Positions 33,292 through 42,538 of a stretch of DNA of 64,000 nt are shown one piece after another; positions within the stretch are counted from its first letter, which is position 1, and the number at the start of each line of letters is the position of its first letter. The stretch is taken from assembly GCF_000275725.1 (NCBI RefSeq), contig NZ_AJTS01000038.1, forward strand, positions 36,026 through 100,025, in the 5' to 3' direction. Source of the DNA: Vreelandella stevensii S18214. Lineage in GTDB: Bacteria; Pseudomonadota; Gammaproteobacteria; Pseudomonadales; Halomonadaceae. The position numbers and the translations under genes were made by a program. The notes under the pieces were generated by a model. The model was not told the origin of the DNA. It saw only the letters and a program-made list of their open reading frames with translations, and did not search any database.

Positions 33292-34407
33292 TCACTTCAC
33301 CACGCTGGCCGGTTCGATGCTTTCCAGGCCAAACGCCTGGGCGACGGCCCGGTAGGTAATCTGGCCATCGTGGACGTTCAGCCCGGGCAGAAAATGGGCA
33401 TCGTCTGCCAGCGCCTGGCGCCACCCCTTGTCGGCAAGCGCCAGCACGAACGGCAGCGTCGCGTTGGTGAGCCCCAGGGTAGACGTGCGTGCCACGGCGC
33501 CGGGCATGTTGGCCACACAGTAGTGCACGATGCCGTCCACGAGATAGGTGGGCTCGGCGTGGGTCGTGGGCTTGCTGGTTTCGAAACAGCCGCCCTGGTC
33601 GATGGCCACGTCCACCAGCACACTGCCGGGTTTCATTTCGGCCAGCATGGCACGGGTGATCAATTTGGGAGCTGCCGCGCCGGGAATCAGCACCGCGCCC
33701 ACGATCATGTCGGCAGTGCGTGCCGCATGGTCCAGCGCATCGGCGGTGGAGTAGACGGTTTTGATACGCCCCTGGTAGCGCGCATCCAACGCTTCCAGCC
33801 GGGCCACCGAGGTATCGAGAATCGTCACCTCTGCCCCTAGTCCCAGCGCCATCCGCGCTGCGTTTTCCCCCACCACGCCACCACCAATGACCGTTACCTG
33901 CCCCGGTGCCACACCGGGCACACCGGGCAGCAGCACCCCCGAGCCCCCCTGGGCCTTCTCCAACCCGTGGGCACCGGCCTGTATGGCCATGCGCCCCGCC
34001 ACGGTGCTCATCGGGGCCAGCAGCGGCAACCCACCGCGAGCATCGGTGATGGTTTCATACGCGATGCAGGTGGCTCCGCTTTTCATCAGCCCTTCGGTCA
34101 GTGCCCGCTCGGCGGCCAGATGCAGATAGGTAAACAGCGTGTGCGCTGGCGTCAGGCGCGCCACCTCTTCCGGCTGGGGCTCCTTGACCTTCAGAATCAG
34201 CTCGGCGCGTTGCCACAGCGCCTCGACGTCGGCCTCCAATGTCGCGCCCGCGCTTTGGTAGGCATCATCCTGAAAGCCAGCGCCTTCGCCCGCGCCTACC
34301 TGGACACTGACGGAGTGACCACGTCCAACCAGCTCACGCACCCCCGTGGGCGTAAGCGCAACGCGGTACTCGTGGTTCTTGATCTCTTTGGGAACGGCAA
34401 TGTGCAT
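33292..34407 (-). CDS. ald: Alanine dehydrogenase
   Basis: 371 residues of the AlaDH/PNT family. The N-terminus is MHIAVPKEIKNHEYRVALTP, followed by VQVGAGEGAGFQDDAYQSAG, the NAD-binding VTVIGGGVVGENAARMALGL and VDVAIDQGGCFETS. It interconverts L-alanine and pyruvate with NAD and ammonia in the cytoplasm. AAGGAG stands nine bases before ATG 34407; the frame is open ten codons further upstream. A terminator upstream isolates it from the next region. Confidence 0.95.
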   Translation of the reverse strand: MHIAVPKEIKNHEYRVALTPTGVRELVGRGHSVSVQVGAGEGAGFQDDAYQSAGATLEADVEALWQRAELILKVKEPQPEEVARLTPAHTLFTYLHLAAERALTEGLMKSGATCIAYETITDARGGLPLLAPMSTVAGRMAIQAGAHGLEKAQGGSGVLLPGVPGVAPGQVTVIGGGVVGENAARMALGLGAEVTILDTSVARLEALDARYQGRIKTVYSTADALDHAARTADMIVGAVLIPGAAAPKLITRAMLAEMKPGSVLVDVAIDQGGCFETSKPTTHAEPTYLVDGIVHYCVANMPGAVARTSTLGLTNATLPFVLALADKGWRQALADDAHFLPGLNVHDGQITYRAVAQAFGLESIEPASVVK

Positions 34408-34731
34408 GGCGGACTCTCCTTGGGTCATCAACATCACTGGGTGCTCAATGCATTACAGCACAGCAGGCGTGAACCACCAGCCCAAGGGAGCAAAACGAAA
34501 AAAACGCCGGTAAAGGCGTTTTTCAACAGAAAATTATAGCGCATAAAGCCATCGAGTGGAAAAATCAACCTTTACACTAGAGGCTGAGCCACAACCAGGC
34601 ATGCCCCCCCATTAGTGCTACCCAACCGTGCTGCACAGTGTTTTTCCTGATGTTAGGATGATAACCACAGTCTCACTCGATACCGGTCATCCCGGCGAGC
34701 CAAATGGACTGGGTGTTGACGGAGACGAACA
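34408..34731. other. Intergenic region between ald and the ATPase pair
   Basis: 324 bases with no supported gene. It holds one terminator hairpin (34500-34523) and the presumed divergent promoters of ald and the ATPase gene. No attachment site or repeat was recognised. Confidence 0.5.
34500..34523. terminator. Rho-independent terminator upstream of ald
   Basis: AAAAACGCC / GGCGTTTTT form a stem around a short loop, with a run of seven T on the minus strand and five on the plus strand. It stands between divergent genes, where no current transcript ends. It therefore looks like the leftover terminator of a gene no longer present. Confidence 0.8.
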
Positions 34732-35922
34732 ATGCATATCGAAACGATTCGAATTAAAAATTTCAAGAGTTTTCGCCACGCAAGGATGGAAGGCTTGCCA
34801 CGCTTCTGTGTTGTCGTCGGTGCTAACGGCTCAGGAAAATCAACCCTATTTGATGTTTTTGGTTTCCTCAAGGATTGCTTAACCTTCAATGTTAAGCAAG
34901 CACTGCAGGTCCGTGGCGGGTTTAAAGAAGTACTTAGCCGTGGTGTAGACAGTAATGAATCCATTGAGCTGGAAATAAAGTTTCGTATGGATATTGCTGG
35001 CGTCGAACGATTGATCTCATACTTGATCGAAATAGGAATGGAAAATCGACAGGTGACAGTTAGGCGTGAAGTGCTTCGTTACAAACGTGGTCGCTATGGT
35101 TCACCTTATCACTTCCTGGATTTTTCAGGCGGCGTGGGCTACGCCATCACGAATGAAGAAGATTTCGACAAGCAAGATGAAGAACTTCAAAGGGAGCAGC
35201 AAAATGTTGGCAAAGATGCATTGGCGATTAAAGGCTTAGGACAATTCGAACGATTTAAAGCAGCCAATGCATTTCGTCAACTAATAGAAAACTGGCATGT
35301 TTCAGATTTTCATATCAATTTGGCTCGTGGTAGCAAAGAAGCCATTGGAGAATTCGAGCACCTCTCTATATCAGGTGATAACTTGCAGTTAGTAGCAAGA
35401 AATATTTATGAAAATCACCCTGGCATTTTTGACCAAATGGTCGAAGCGATGAAACATCGGGTTCCAGGCATTAATAAAATAGAACCCATCCAGACGCAAG
35501 ATGGACGGCTGATTCTAAACTTTCAAGACGACTCATTCATCGATCCATTTATCGACCGGTATGTATCTGACGGCACCATTAAAATGTTTGCTTATCTAGT
35601 ACTACTCTACGATCCTGAGCCACACCCCTTGCTTTGTATCGAAGAACCGGAAAACCAGCTTTATCCTACCTTACTGTGGGAATTGGCAGAAGAATTTCGT
35701 GCTTACGCTGAGAGAGGAGGACAAGTTTTTGTATCGAGTCACTCTCCTGATTTCCTTAATGCCGTACAGGTGGAGGAAGTCTACTGGCTCGTGAAAGAGA
35801 AAGGCTATACAAACATATGTCGAGCCAAGGACAGTCGACAGCTTGTTGCCTTTATCGAGGAAGGGGATCAGATGGGTTATCTTTGGAAAGAAGGTTTTTT
35901 TGAAGGGGCAGGACCAGAATAA
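34732..35922 (+). CDS. AAA family ATPase (SMC/OLD-like, AAA_21 type)
   Basis: 396 residues. The N-terminus MHIETIRIKNFKSFRHARME leads to Walker A GANGSGKST (30-38). Walker B LLCIEEPENQLYP lies near residue 300 and the switch histidine in SSHSPDFLNAV near 336. This is the RecF/SMC/OLD layout of stand-alone ATPases found in defence islands. Base composition is clearly more AT-rich than the flanking core genes, suggesting transfer. The stop shares one base with the next start (TAATG), so the two are coupled. GGAG seven bases upstream supports the start. Confidence 0.85.
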   Translation: MHIETIRIKNFKSFRHARMEGLPRFCVVVGANGSGKSTLFDVFGFLKDCLTFNVKQALQVRGGFKEVLSRGVDSNESIELEIKFRMDIAGVERLISYLIEIGMENRQVTVRREVLRYKRGRYGSPYHFLDFSGGVGYAITNEEDFDKQDEELQREQQNVGKDALAIKGLGQFERFKAANAFRQLIENWHVSDFHINLARGSKEAIGEFEHLSISGDNLQLVARNIYENHPGIFDQMVEAMKHRVPGINKIEPIQTQDGRLILNFQDDSFIDPFIDRYVSDGTIKMFAYLVLLYDPEPHPLLCIEEPENQLYPTLLWELAEEFRAYAERGGQVFVSSHSPDFLNAVQVEEVYWLVKEKGYTNICRAKDSRQLVAFIEEGDQMGYLWKEGFFEGAGPE

Positions 35923-36473
35923 TGGAACTAGTTTTCTTTTTGGAGGAGCCCTCAGCCAAGGCAATGTTGCAAGGGATAATACCTCGCCTCTTACCAGGCA
36001 TCGAAACTCGCTATATTGTTTTTGAAGGGAAGCAGGATTTAGAAAAACGCCTGCCGATACGTTTACGAGCATGGCAAAACCCAGAGTCATGCTTCCTGGT
36101 CATGCGTGATCAGGACTCAGGTGACTGCCTGCAAATCAAGCAGCGTCTAATGACGCTATGCAGCGAGGCAGGCCACCCTGATGCCATCGTTCGCATTGCC
36201 TGCCATGAGCTTGAAAGCTTTTATCTTGGAGACCTCAAGGCGGTTGCACAAGCCCTTGGGCCTGCCAGCTTGGCAAAGCAGCAAACGAAAGCCAAATACC
36301 GCACCCCTGACCGTCTGAATAACGCAGCCCAAGAGTTGAAGCGCATTGCTCCAAAGTACCAAAAGCTATCCGGCTCTCGTGCGTTAGGCTTAGCGATAGC
36401 ACTGGAGGGGAATCACTCACAAAGTTACAACCAGCTATTGGCAGGTATTAAAAAGGCATGCGGCATTCGGTAG
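35922..36473 (+). CDS. TOPRIM-like protein (DUF4276 type), partner of the ATPase
   Basis: 183 residues. MELVFFLEEPSAKAML has an acidic pair at residues 8-9, and FLVMRDQDSGDC carries a DxD at 63 and 65. HELESFYLGD follows near 94-103. E followed by DxD is the TOPRIM metal-binding pattern, and proteins of this kind are typically encoded beside an AAA ATPase. It is probably a nuclease or nuclease-like effector controlled by the upstream ATPase. The family name is from memory and the function is inference. Confidence 0.7.
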   Translation: MELVFFLEEPSAKAMLQGIIPRLLPGIETRYIVFEGKQDLEKRLPIRLRAWQNPESCFLVMRDQDSGDCLQIKQRLMTLCSEAGHPDAIVRIACHELESFYLGDLKAVAQALGPASLAKQQTKAKYRTPDRLNNAAQELKRIAPKYQKLSGSRALGLAIALEGNHSQSYNQLLAGIKKACGIR

Positions 36474-36497
36474 TCAACACTACCAAAACACGGCTGT

Positions 36498-36932
36498 TTA
36501 TTCCGCCACCACCGCAGCGCCATAAATGCGCTGGTACTCCTCCGGCAAGCGCTTGGGGCGACCGCTGGAAAGCGCGACACAGGCAAACCGCGTGCGCGCC
36601 TTCAGCAGCGTCTTGCCGTCTGCTGGCCGTATCAGTTGAAAGCGGCGCGTCAGGCTGAAGCGGCCGTCGCAGTCGACGATCCAGGTGGCCAGGCAGAGCG
36701 TGTCGTCTTGAAAAGCAGGGGCGAGGTAGTCCAGCTCGTGGCGGTGGACCACCATCGCCCGGTCCAGCGCCCGATAGCGTTCCAGCGACAGCCCCAACGC
36801 CTCGGAGTGGGCCCAGCTGATCTGCTCTACCCAGCGCAGGTACTCGCTGTTATTGACGTGCCGGTAAGCGTCGATGGCTTCCGGCGCGACCTGCAGCGTG
36901 AGTACGAACGGCTCTGGCAATGCCCACTCCAT
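36498..36932 (-). CDS. Acyl-CoA thioesterase (4HBT/YbgC-FadM type)
   Basis: 144 residues of hot-dog fold. DAYRHVNNSEYLRWVEQISW matches the conserved D-x-H-V-N-N region of 4-hydroxybenzoyl-CoA thioesterase relatives, followed by RHELDYLAPAFQDDTLCLAT. It probably hydrolyses an acyl-CoA in the cytoplasm; the substrate is unknown. It is convergent with the ATPase pair, 24 bases from it. Confidence 0.85.
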   Translation of the reverse strand: MEWALPEPFVLTLQVAPEAIDAYRHVNNSEYLRWVEQISWAHSEALGLSLERYRALDRAMVVHRHELDYLAPAFQDDTLCLATWIVDCDGRFSLTRRFQLIRPADGKTLLKARTRFACVALSSGRPKRLPEEYQRIYGAAVVAE

Positions 36933-36980
36933 GTGGCCACCTCCTTTCCTATGACGACGGCGCTCGACAGCGGGCGATGC

Positions 36981-38171
36981 TCAGTCGCGGAAGACCCGCA
37001 CGCCCAGCGCTTTCAAGTAAGCAGTTTCGGGAATCGCCGGGTGCACGGGGTGATCCGGCCCTTGATGGCCCTGGAAAATCACCTGGCCATGGCGGTCCTG
37101 ATGGCGCACGGCACCGCGCACCACATCCACCAGCCGCTCGTGGGCCAGATGCATGGAGCAGGACGCCGACAGCAGCAGGCCATCGCGCCCCAGCAGGCGC
37201 ATTGCCTCGCGGTTGAGTCGTGCATAGGCGCGCTCACCGTTGGGGATATCCTTGCGCTTCTTGATGAACGCAGGCGGGTCGAGAATCACCACGTCGAACT
37301 GCTCGCCATCGGCTTTCAATGCGGCCAGCGCTTCGAAGGCGTCGCCTTCCCCCACGGCCACCTGCTCCTGCACGCCGTTCAGCTCGGCATTGCGCGCCAC
37401 TTGTTCCAGGGCAACGCCGGAGGCATCCACACACAGCACTTCGGAGGCGCCGCTGGCGGCAGCCTGAACGCCCCAGCCACCCACATAGCTGAAGACGTCC
37501 AGCACGCGCTTTCCAGCAACCTGACTGTTCAACCAGGCCCGGTTGACGCGGTGGTCGAAGAACCAGCCGGTCTTCTGGCCGTTGAGTACCGGCACCGCAA
37601 AGGTCACGCCGTTTTCCACCAGCAGCACTTCGTCGGGCAGGGTGCCCTTGACCACTTCCACGTGGGCTTCCAAGCCTTCCTGGCGGCGGCCCCCGGTATC
37701 GTTACGGAATACGATGACCTCAGGCTTGATGACCTTTTCCAGCGCATCGACGATCTCGTCGGCCAGCGCCTGCATGCCGGCGGTATTGAGCTGCACGACC
37801 AGCACATCGCCAAAGCGGTCGATGATCAGTCCTGGCAGCAGGTCGCCCTCGCCATGAATCAGACGATAGAAGGGCTGATCGAACAGGCGCTGGCGCAGCG
37901 CCAGCGCCTGATTGAAACGGTGCACGAACAGCGAGCGATCCAGGCGCATTTCCGGGTCGCGGGACATGATCCGCGCACAGATCAACGAGTGCGGGTTCAC
38001 GTAGGCCACGCCCAGGGTCTTGCCGTTGGAGGCCTCTATCAAGGCAGGCTCGCCCGCCTCGAAGGTCTTCAGCGGCGTTTCCTTGATATCGACTTCGTTG
38101 GAGTAGATCCACAGATGGCCAGCCTTCAAGCGGCGATCGGCATTTTTATTCAGGCGCAGGCGTTGAGTCAC
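36981..38171 (-). CDS. rlmI: 23S rRNA (cytosine-1962-C5) methyltransferase RlmI
   Basis: 396 residues. The N-terminal PUA domain (RLNKNADRRLKAGHLWIYSN) is followed by an EEHEE segment and a SAM-dependent methyltransferase fold. Motif I is KRVLDVFSYVGGWGVQAAAS, motif IV is VILDPPAFIKKRKD and the catalytic cysteine lies in LLSASCSMHLAHERL. This matches RlmI/YccW in length and order. It would modify 23S rRNA during ribosome assembly. Confidence 0.93.
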   Translation of the reverse strand: MTQRLRLNKNADRRLKAGHLWIYSNEVDIKETPLKTFEAGEPALIEASNGKTLGVAYVNPHSLICARIMSRDPEMRLDRSLFVHRFNQALALRQRLFDQPFYRLIHGEGDLLPGLIIDRFGDVLVVQLNTAGMQALADEIVDALEKVIKPEVIVFRNDTGGRRQEGLEAHVEVVKGTLPDEVLLVENGVTFAVPVLNGQKTGWFFDHRVNRAWLNSQVAGKRVLDVFSYVGGWGVQAAASGASEVLCVDASGVALEQVARNAELNGVQEQVAVGEGDAFEALAALKADGEQFDVVILDPPAFIKKRKDIPNGERAYARLNREAMRLLGRDGLLLSASCSMHLAHERLVDVVRGAVRHQDRHGQVIFQGHQGPDHPVHPAIPETAYLKALGVRVFRD

Positions 38172-38216
38172 AACATTCTCCAGATAAACAAAACAGTTAG
38201 CCGCCCAGGGCGGCGC

Positions 38217-39044
38217 TCAGCGCTGGCAACCGGGGCAGAATACGCTGGCCCGCTGCCCCAGGGTAATGCGCTTGAGTTCGCTGCCACAGCGCAGGCAAGG
38301 CTGGCCATGGCGACCGTAGACATTCAATTGCTGGGCAAAGTAGCCCGGCTCCCCCTGGCCGCTGACGAAATCGCGCAGCGTGGTGCCGCCCTGGGTAATG
38401 GCCGCCGCCAATACTTCCTTGACCGCCTGGGCCAGCGCTTCGTAGCGCGCCAGTGAAATGCGTCCGGCGGCCCGGCGCGGGTCGATGCCCGCCATGAACA
38501 GCGCCTCGGCGGCATAGATGTTGCCCGCCCCCACGACCACGCGGTTATCCATCAGAAAAGGCTTCACGGCGACGCGCTTGCCGCGCGACAGTGCGTGGAG
38601 CCACCGGCCCGTGAAGGCATCGCCGAGGGGTTCCGGGCCCAGGTGTGCCAGCCGCGTATCGCACTGTGCATCGGCGTGCTGCCAATCGACGAAGCCAAAG
38701 CGGCGCGGGTCGTGATAGCGCAATACATGACCGCTGGCGGTGACGATATCCACATGGTCATGCTTTTTGGGCAGATCACCCAGCCGGGCAATCCGCAGGC
38801 TACCCGACATGCCCAGGTGCCACAGCAGCGTGGCGTGGCCGGTAGGCGTGGCCAGCGGGATCTGCAGGTATTTGGCGCGCCGGGCAAGCTCACCCACGCG
38901 AGCCCCGACCAGCCGCTCGGCCAGATCATCCGGCACGGGAACGCGCAGGCGCGGCTGGCGTACCAGCACTTCGGTAATCTCCTGCCCTTCCAGGTAGGGC
39001 GCGATACCACGCCGCGTGGTTTCCACTTCAGGCAATTCGGGCAT
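38217..39044 (-). CDS. mutM: Formamidopyrimidine-DNA glycosylase (Fpg/MutM)
   Basis: 275 residues. After the initiator methionine comes [12 protein letters not shown], with the catalytic proline and glutamate. [18 protein letters not shown] forms the helix-two-turn-helix region, and the C-terminal zinc finger has CLRCG and FCPGCQR. It removes 8-oxoguanine and other oxidised purines and nicks the strand. It lies downstream of rpmBG, separated by a terminator. Confidence 0.98.
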   Translation of the reverse strand: MPELPEVETTRRGIAPYLEGQEITEVLVRQPRLRVPVPDDLAERLVGARVGELARRAKYLQIPLATPTGHATLLWHLGMSGSLRIARLGDLPKKHDHVDIVTASGHVLRYHDPRRFGFVDWQHADAQCDTRLAHLGPEPLGDAFTGRWLHALSRGKRVAVKPFLMDNRVVVGAGNIYAAEALFMAGIDPRRAAGRISLARYEALAQAVKEVLAAAITQGGTTLRDFVSGQGEPGYFAQQLNVYGRHGQPCLRCGSELKRITLGQRASVFCPGCQR

Positions 39045-39112
39045 GATGAAAGCCTATGATGACAGCACAGTGACAGCGATGCTAACACGCGAAACGCGAA
39101 CGTTAGACATGC

Positions 39113-39139
39113 AAAAACCCGGCTTGGGGCCGGGTTTTT
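39113..39139. terminator. Terminator after rpmG
   Basis: AAAAACCCGGC / GCCGGGTTTTT form a strong hairpin with a five-base loop and T-runs in both directions. It lies after rpmG on the minus strand and before mutM, so it should end the rpmB-rpmG transcript. Confidence 0.88.
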
Positions 39140-39184
39140 CAACAGGCGCTCGCCTGCAGTGAAAGCCGATCATCGTAACCGAGG

Positions 39185-39340
39185 TTACTTGATCTTGGCT
39201 TCCTTGTAGATGACGTGCTTACGGACGACCGGGTCGTATTTCTTGAATTCGAACTTATCCGGGGTGTTCCGCTTGTTCTTGTCAGTGGTGTAGAAGTGGC
39301 CAGTACCGGCACTAGACACCAGCTTGATCTTATCGCGCAT
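39185..39340 (-). CDS. rpmG: 50S ribosomal protein L33
   Basis: 51 residues read by eye from the minus strand: [20 protein letters not shown], then [20 protein letters not shown] and a basic tail ending EAKIK. This is the standard L33 sequence and length for pseudomonad-like bacteria. It follows rpmB by 38 bases; GGGAG precedes the ATG. It has none of the CxxC zinc motifs of the C+ L33 form. Confidence 0.97.
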   Translation of the reverse strand: MRDKIKLVSSAGTGHFYTTDKNKRNTPDKFEFKKYDPVVRKHVIYKEAKIK

Positions 39341-39378
39341 GGTTTAACTCTCCCAAAAATGCTGAGCCAGAAACTGGC

Positions 39379-39615
39379 TTAGATAGCGTCGCCGCGTTTG
39401 CGGATGTCGGCCAGAACCGAGTCGATACCTTTCTTGTCGATGATGCGCATGCCTTTAGAGGAAACGCGCAGCTTGACGAAGCGGTTTTCAGACTCCACCC
39501 AGAAGCGATGGGTGTGCAGGTTCGGCAAGAAACGACGACGAGTCTTGCGCTGGGAGTGAGAAACGTTATTACCAGTTACCGGACGCTTGCCGGTAACCTG
39601 ACATACTTTGGACAT
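39379..39615 (-). CDS. rpmB: 50S ribosomal protein L28
   Basis: 78 residues from [20 protein letters not shown], with [20 protein letters not shown], the universal L28 sequence. The frame is open 15 codons upstream, but the family start and GGAGG before ATG 39615 settle the call. It is co-transcribed with rpmG. Confidence 0.98.
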   Translation of the reverse strand: MSKVCQVTGKRPVTGNNVSHSQRKTRRRFLPNLHTHRFWVESENRFVKLRVSSKGMRIIDKKGIDSVLADIRKRGDAI

Positions 39616-39742
39616 GAGAGCCTCCAACCGCTTGGCGAGTTGTTCAAAACTGTCGGGCAAACCGGAGCAGGGAGGGAGTCGACGCAGTTAACCGCCTAGC
39701 TGTACCCAAATCCGTTATTCAACCCAAGTTCAAAGGTGGCAC

Positions 39743-39771
39743 TTTATACCAGAGCACCCGACCACCGGCAA
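39743..39771 (-). promoter_or_regulatory. Candidate rpmB-rpmG promoter
   Basis: On the minus strand TTGCCG, 17 bases, then TATAAA lie about 130 bases before the rpmB start. The spacing is ideal, and each hexamer matches the consensus in four or five positions. Confidence 0.6.
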
Positions 39772-39895
39772 GCGAAACCGCCCAAAAAGGCCAAAAAAGC
39801 ACGTTTTTGGACAATTTTCGTCACGACAGCCGCAGCATCGAGCGGACCAGCCTGCCTTTTCGATACTACTGGAGTGCGTGCGCATGACCTGCCCG

Positions 39896-40570
39896 CTAGA
39901 GCCAGCCGCGCTCGGCAAAAGACACCACGTCTCCGTCTCCCACCACAAAATGATCCAGCACTCGCACGTCAAAGAGAGCAAGGGCATCTTTCAAGCGTTC
40001 GGTGATACGTCGATCAGCGTCGCTGGGCTCAGCCACACCCGAAGGGTGATTGTGGGCCAGGATGACAGCGCCAGCGTGGAGTTCCAGCGCACGCTTGGCA
40101 ACTTCGCGGGGGTAAACGGATGCGCTGTCTAGGGTACCGCGAAACAGGGATTCATAGCGAATGATTCGGTGCTGAGTATCCAAAAAAAGTACCGCAAACT
40201 CCTCATGCCCCAGGTGGCGCAGCTGCGAACTCAGGTAGTGGCGCACCAGGGCAGGCGAGGTCAACGCGTTGCCGCGTGCCAGCTGGCTGGCCAAATGTCG
40301 CCGCGATAGCTCCAGCGTGGCCTGCAGCTGGGCAAACTTGGCATCGCCCAACCCACGAGCGGTGCAAAACTGCTCTCTGTCTGCCTCCAGCAGCTGTCGC
40401 AACCCGCCAAAGCTCGCCAGCAGGTCACGCGCCAGGTCCACTGCCGAACGCCCCTGAACTCCCACCCGCAGAAAGATCGCCAGCAGTTCGGCATCCGATA
40501 ACGACTGCGCCCCCATGGTCAGCAGTTTTTCACGGGGTCGCTCACCTTCTGGCCAATGATTGATACCCAT
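39896..40570 (-). CDS. radC: RadC family JAB1/MPN-domain protein
   Basis: 224 residues. The N-terminal helix-hairpin-helix region ([20 protein letters not shown]) is followed by the JAMM metalloprotease-like motif [15 protein letters not shown] near residue 170. RadC proteins are widespread; the once-claimed repair role is not supported and the real function is unsettled. It diverges from coaBC. Confidence 0.93.
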   Translation of the reverse strand: MGINHWPEGERPREKLLTMGAQSLSDAELLAIFLRVGVQGRSAVDLARDLLASFGGLRQLLEADREQFCTARGLGDAKFAQLQATLELSRRHLASQLARGNALTSPALVRHYLSSQLRHLGHEEFAVLFLDTQHRIIRYESLFRGTLDSASVYPREVAKRALELHAGAVILAHNHPSGVAEPSDADRRITERLKDALALFDVRVLDHFVVGDGDVVSFAERGWL

Positions 40571-40730
40571 CCATGCCCCCCCAGCCTATGCCCTAGGCGT
40601 GTGGCTCACGCCCTCGCCTTCACCATTCCTCACTATACCTGGCGTTATAACACGTCCACCGAGCATGCCAAAATAAACCGCCAAATGGTATGGTAAGCCT
40701 CCTTACGACCGTCATACGGAATCGCCGACC

Positions 40731-42053
40731 ATGGCATCACTCTCGCAAGCGTCCGAGTCCCCACGACCACTCTCAGAACCATCGCCGACCGCCCTGCTCG
40801 CAGGTAAGCGCGTGCTGCTGGGCGTCAGCGCCGGAATTGCCGCGTATAAAAGCGCGCTGATCGTGAGGCTGCTGAAGCAGGCAGGCTCTGAGGTGCGCGT
40901 GGTGATGACCGAGGGTGCTCAAGCCTTCATCACCCCCCTGACGCTGCAGGCCCTCTCTGGCGAGCCCGTGCGCACATCGCTGCTGGACCCCGAGGCAGAA
41001 GCCGGGATGGGGCACATCGAACTGGCCCGCTGGGCCGATGCCCTGCTGGTGGCCCCGGCCACGGCCGATGTGATGGCGCGCCTGGCGCACGGCATGGCCG
41101 ACGACCTGCTGACCACCCTGTGCCTTGCTTCAGAAGCGCCACGGCTGATGGCCCCCGCCATGAACCAGGCCATGTGGCGCCATCCTGCCACACAGCGTAA
41201 CCAGGCACAGCTGGCCACCGACGGCTGGCAGCTGATTGGCCCTGCCGCTGGCGAGCAGGCCTGTGGCGACGTTGGCCCTGGGCGAATGAGCGAACCCGAA
41301 GAGATCTTCGCAGCCCTTCAGCAGCACTTCACCAAAGCAGCCAAGGTTGCGCCACCCGCTCAGGGCGCAACGCGCCCTCACGTGGTGATCACCGCGGGCC
41401 CCACCCGTGAAGCCCTGGACCCGGTGCGCTACCTGTCCAACCACAGCTCGGGCAAGATGGGCTTCGCCCTGGCCGCCGCCGCCGTGGCGCAAGGGGCTCG
41501 CGTGACCCTGATCAGCGGCCCGGTCAACTTGCCCACTCCAGCCGGGGTCGAGCGCCAAAACGTGGAAACCGCCCGGGAGATGCACCAGGCCGCGCTACAG
41601 CTGGCCCCCCAAGCAGCGCTGTTCATTGGCTGTGCCGCCGTGGCCGACTACCGCGCCGCCAGCGCCGCCGAGCACAAACTCAAGAAAACCGACGATCAGG
41701 ACACGCTGACCCTGACGCTGGTGAAAAATCCGGACATCATTGCCGACGTGGCGGCCTTGCCCAACGGGCAACGCCCTTTCGTGGTCGGCTTTGCCGCCGA
41801 AACCCAGGAGGTCGAGCGCTACGCCCGCCACAAGCTCGACCGCAAGGGCCTGGACATGATCGTGGCCAACGATGTGGCCCAGCAAGGGCTGGGCTTTGGC
41901 AGCGACGACAACGCCGCCCTGCTGCTCTGGCGTACGCCTGGCGGCACGCAGCAGCACAGCGCGCCGCCCCAACCCAAGACCGCGCTGGCCACCCTGATCG
42001 TGCAGCAGGCGCTCTCCCTGCTGCCTCATACTTCTCACGGAGCTTCCTCATGA
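40731..42053 (+). CDS. coaBC: Bifunctional CoaBC (phosphopantothenoylcysteine decarboxylase / synthetase)
   Basis: 440 residues. The N-terminal flavoprotein CoaC has [20 protein letters not shown] and [20 protein letters not shown]. The C-terminal CoaB has [33 protein letters not shown] and [18 protein letters not shown]. The protein catalyses two successive steps of coenzyme A synthesis. A 25-residue N-terminal extension is low-complexity, so the true start could be slightly later. It overlaps dut by four bases (ATGA). Confidence 0.97.
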   Translation: MASLSQASESPRPLSEPSPTALLAGKRVLLGVSAGIAAYKSALIVRLLKQAGSEVRVVMTEGAQAFITPLTLQALSGEPVRTSLLDPEAEAGMGHIELARWADALLVAPATADVMARLAHGMADDLLTTLCLASEAPRLMAPAMNQAMWRHPATQRNQAQLATDGWQLIGPAAGEQACGDVGPGRMSEPEEIFAALQQHFTKAAKVAPPAQGATRPHVVITAGPTREALDPVRYLSNHSSGKMGFALAAAAVAQGARVTLISGPVNLPTPAGVERQNVETAREMHQAALQLAPQAALFIGCAAVADYRAASAAEHKLKKTDDQDTLTLTLVKNPDIIADVAALPNGQRPFVVGFAAETQEVERYARHKLDRKGLDMIVANDVAQQGLGFGSDDNAALLLWRTPGGTQQHSAPPQPKTALATLIVQQALSLLPHTSHGASS

Positions 42054-42505
42054 ACCGCCCTCGCCTACAGTGCAAGATATTGGACGAGCGCTTGCGCGAC
42101 TATCTGCCCTCTTACGCCACCGCTGGCTCGGCGGGCATGGACCTGCGCGCCCTGCTGGACGAACCGCTGACGCTGGCGCCAGGCGAATGCCAACTGGTGC
42201 GTACCGGCCTGGCCATCTACATCGAAGACCCCAACCTTGCCGGCATGATCCTGCCGCGTTCGGGGCTGGGGCATAAGCACGGCATCGTGCTGGGCAACCT
42301 GGTGGGGCTGATCGACTCCGACTACCAGGGCGAATTGATGGTCTCGGTATGGAACCGCGGGCAGGCCAGCTTCACGGTCACGCCGTTCGAGCGCCTGGCA
42401 CAGTACGTGCTGGTGCCGGTGGTGCAGGCCGAACTGACCCTCGTCGACAGCTTCACCGATTCCACCCGTGGCAGTGGCGGCTTTGGCAGCACTGGCCGCC
42501 AGTAA
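42050..42505 (+). CDS. dut: dUTP diphosphatase
   Basis: 151 residues, the trimeric dUTPase length. The five motifs are visible: [59 protein letters not shown] and the C-terminal GSGGFGSTG. It hydrolyses dUTP, keeping uracil out of DNA. The coaBC-dut-algC order is typical of pseudomonads and relatives. Confidence 0.98.
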   Translation: MNRPRLQCKILDERLRDYLPSYATAGSAGMDLRALLDEPLTLAPGECQLVRTGLAIYIEDPNLAGMILPRSGLGHKHGIVLGNLVGLIDSDYQGELMVSVWNRGQASFTVTPFERLAQYVLVPVVQAELTLVDSFTDSTRGSGGFGSTGRQ

Positions 42506-42538
42506 GCACTCACTAGCGCGCTCTTTCAGGGATTGACC

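Noticed and set aside
36636-38456. 606-codon plus-strand frame opposite the thioesterase and rlmI
   Set aside because: It spans two real minus-strand genes and the gap between them; its composition is that of an antisense shadow.
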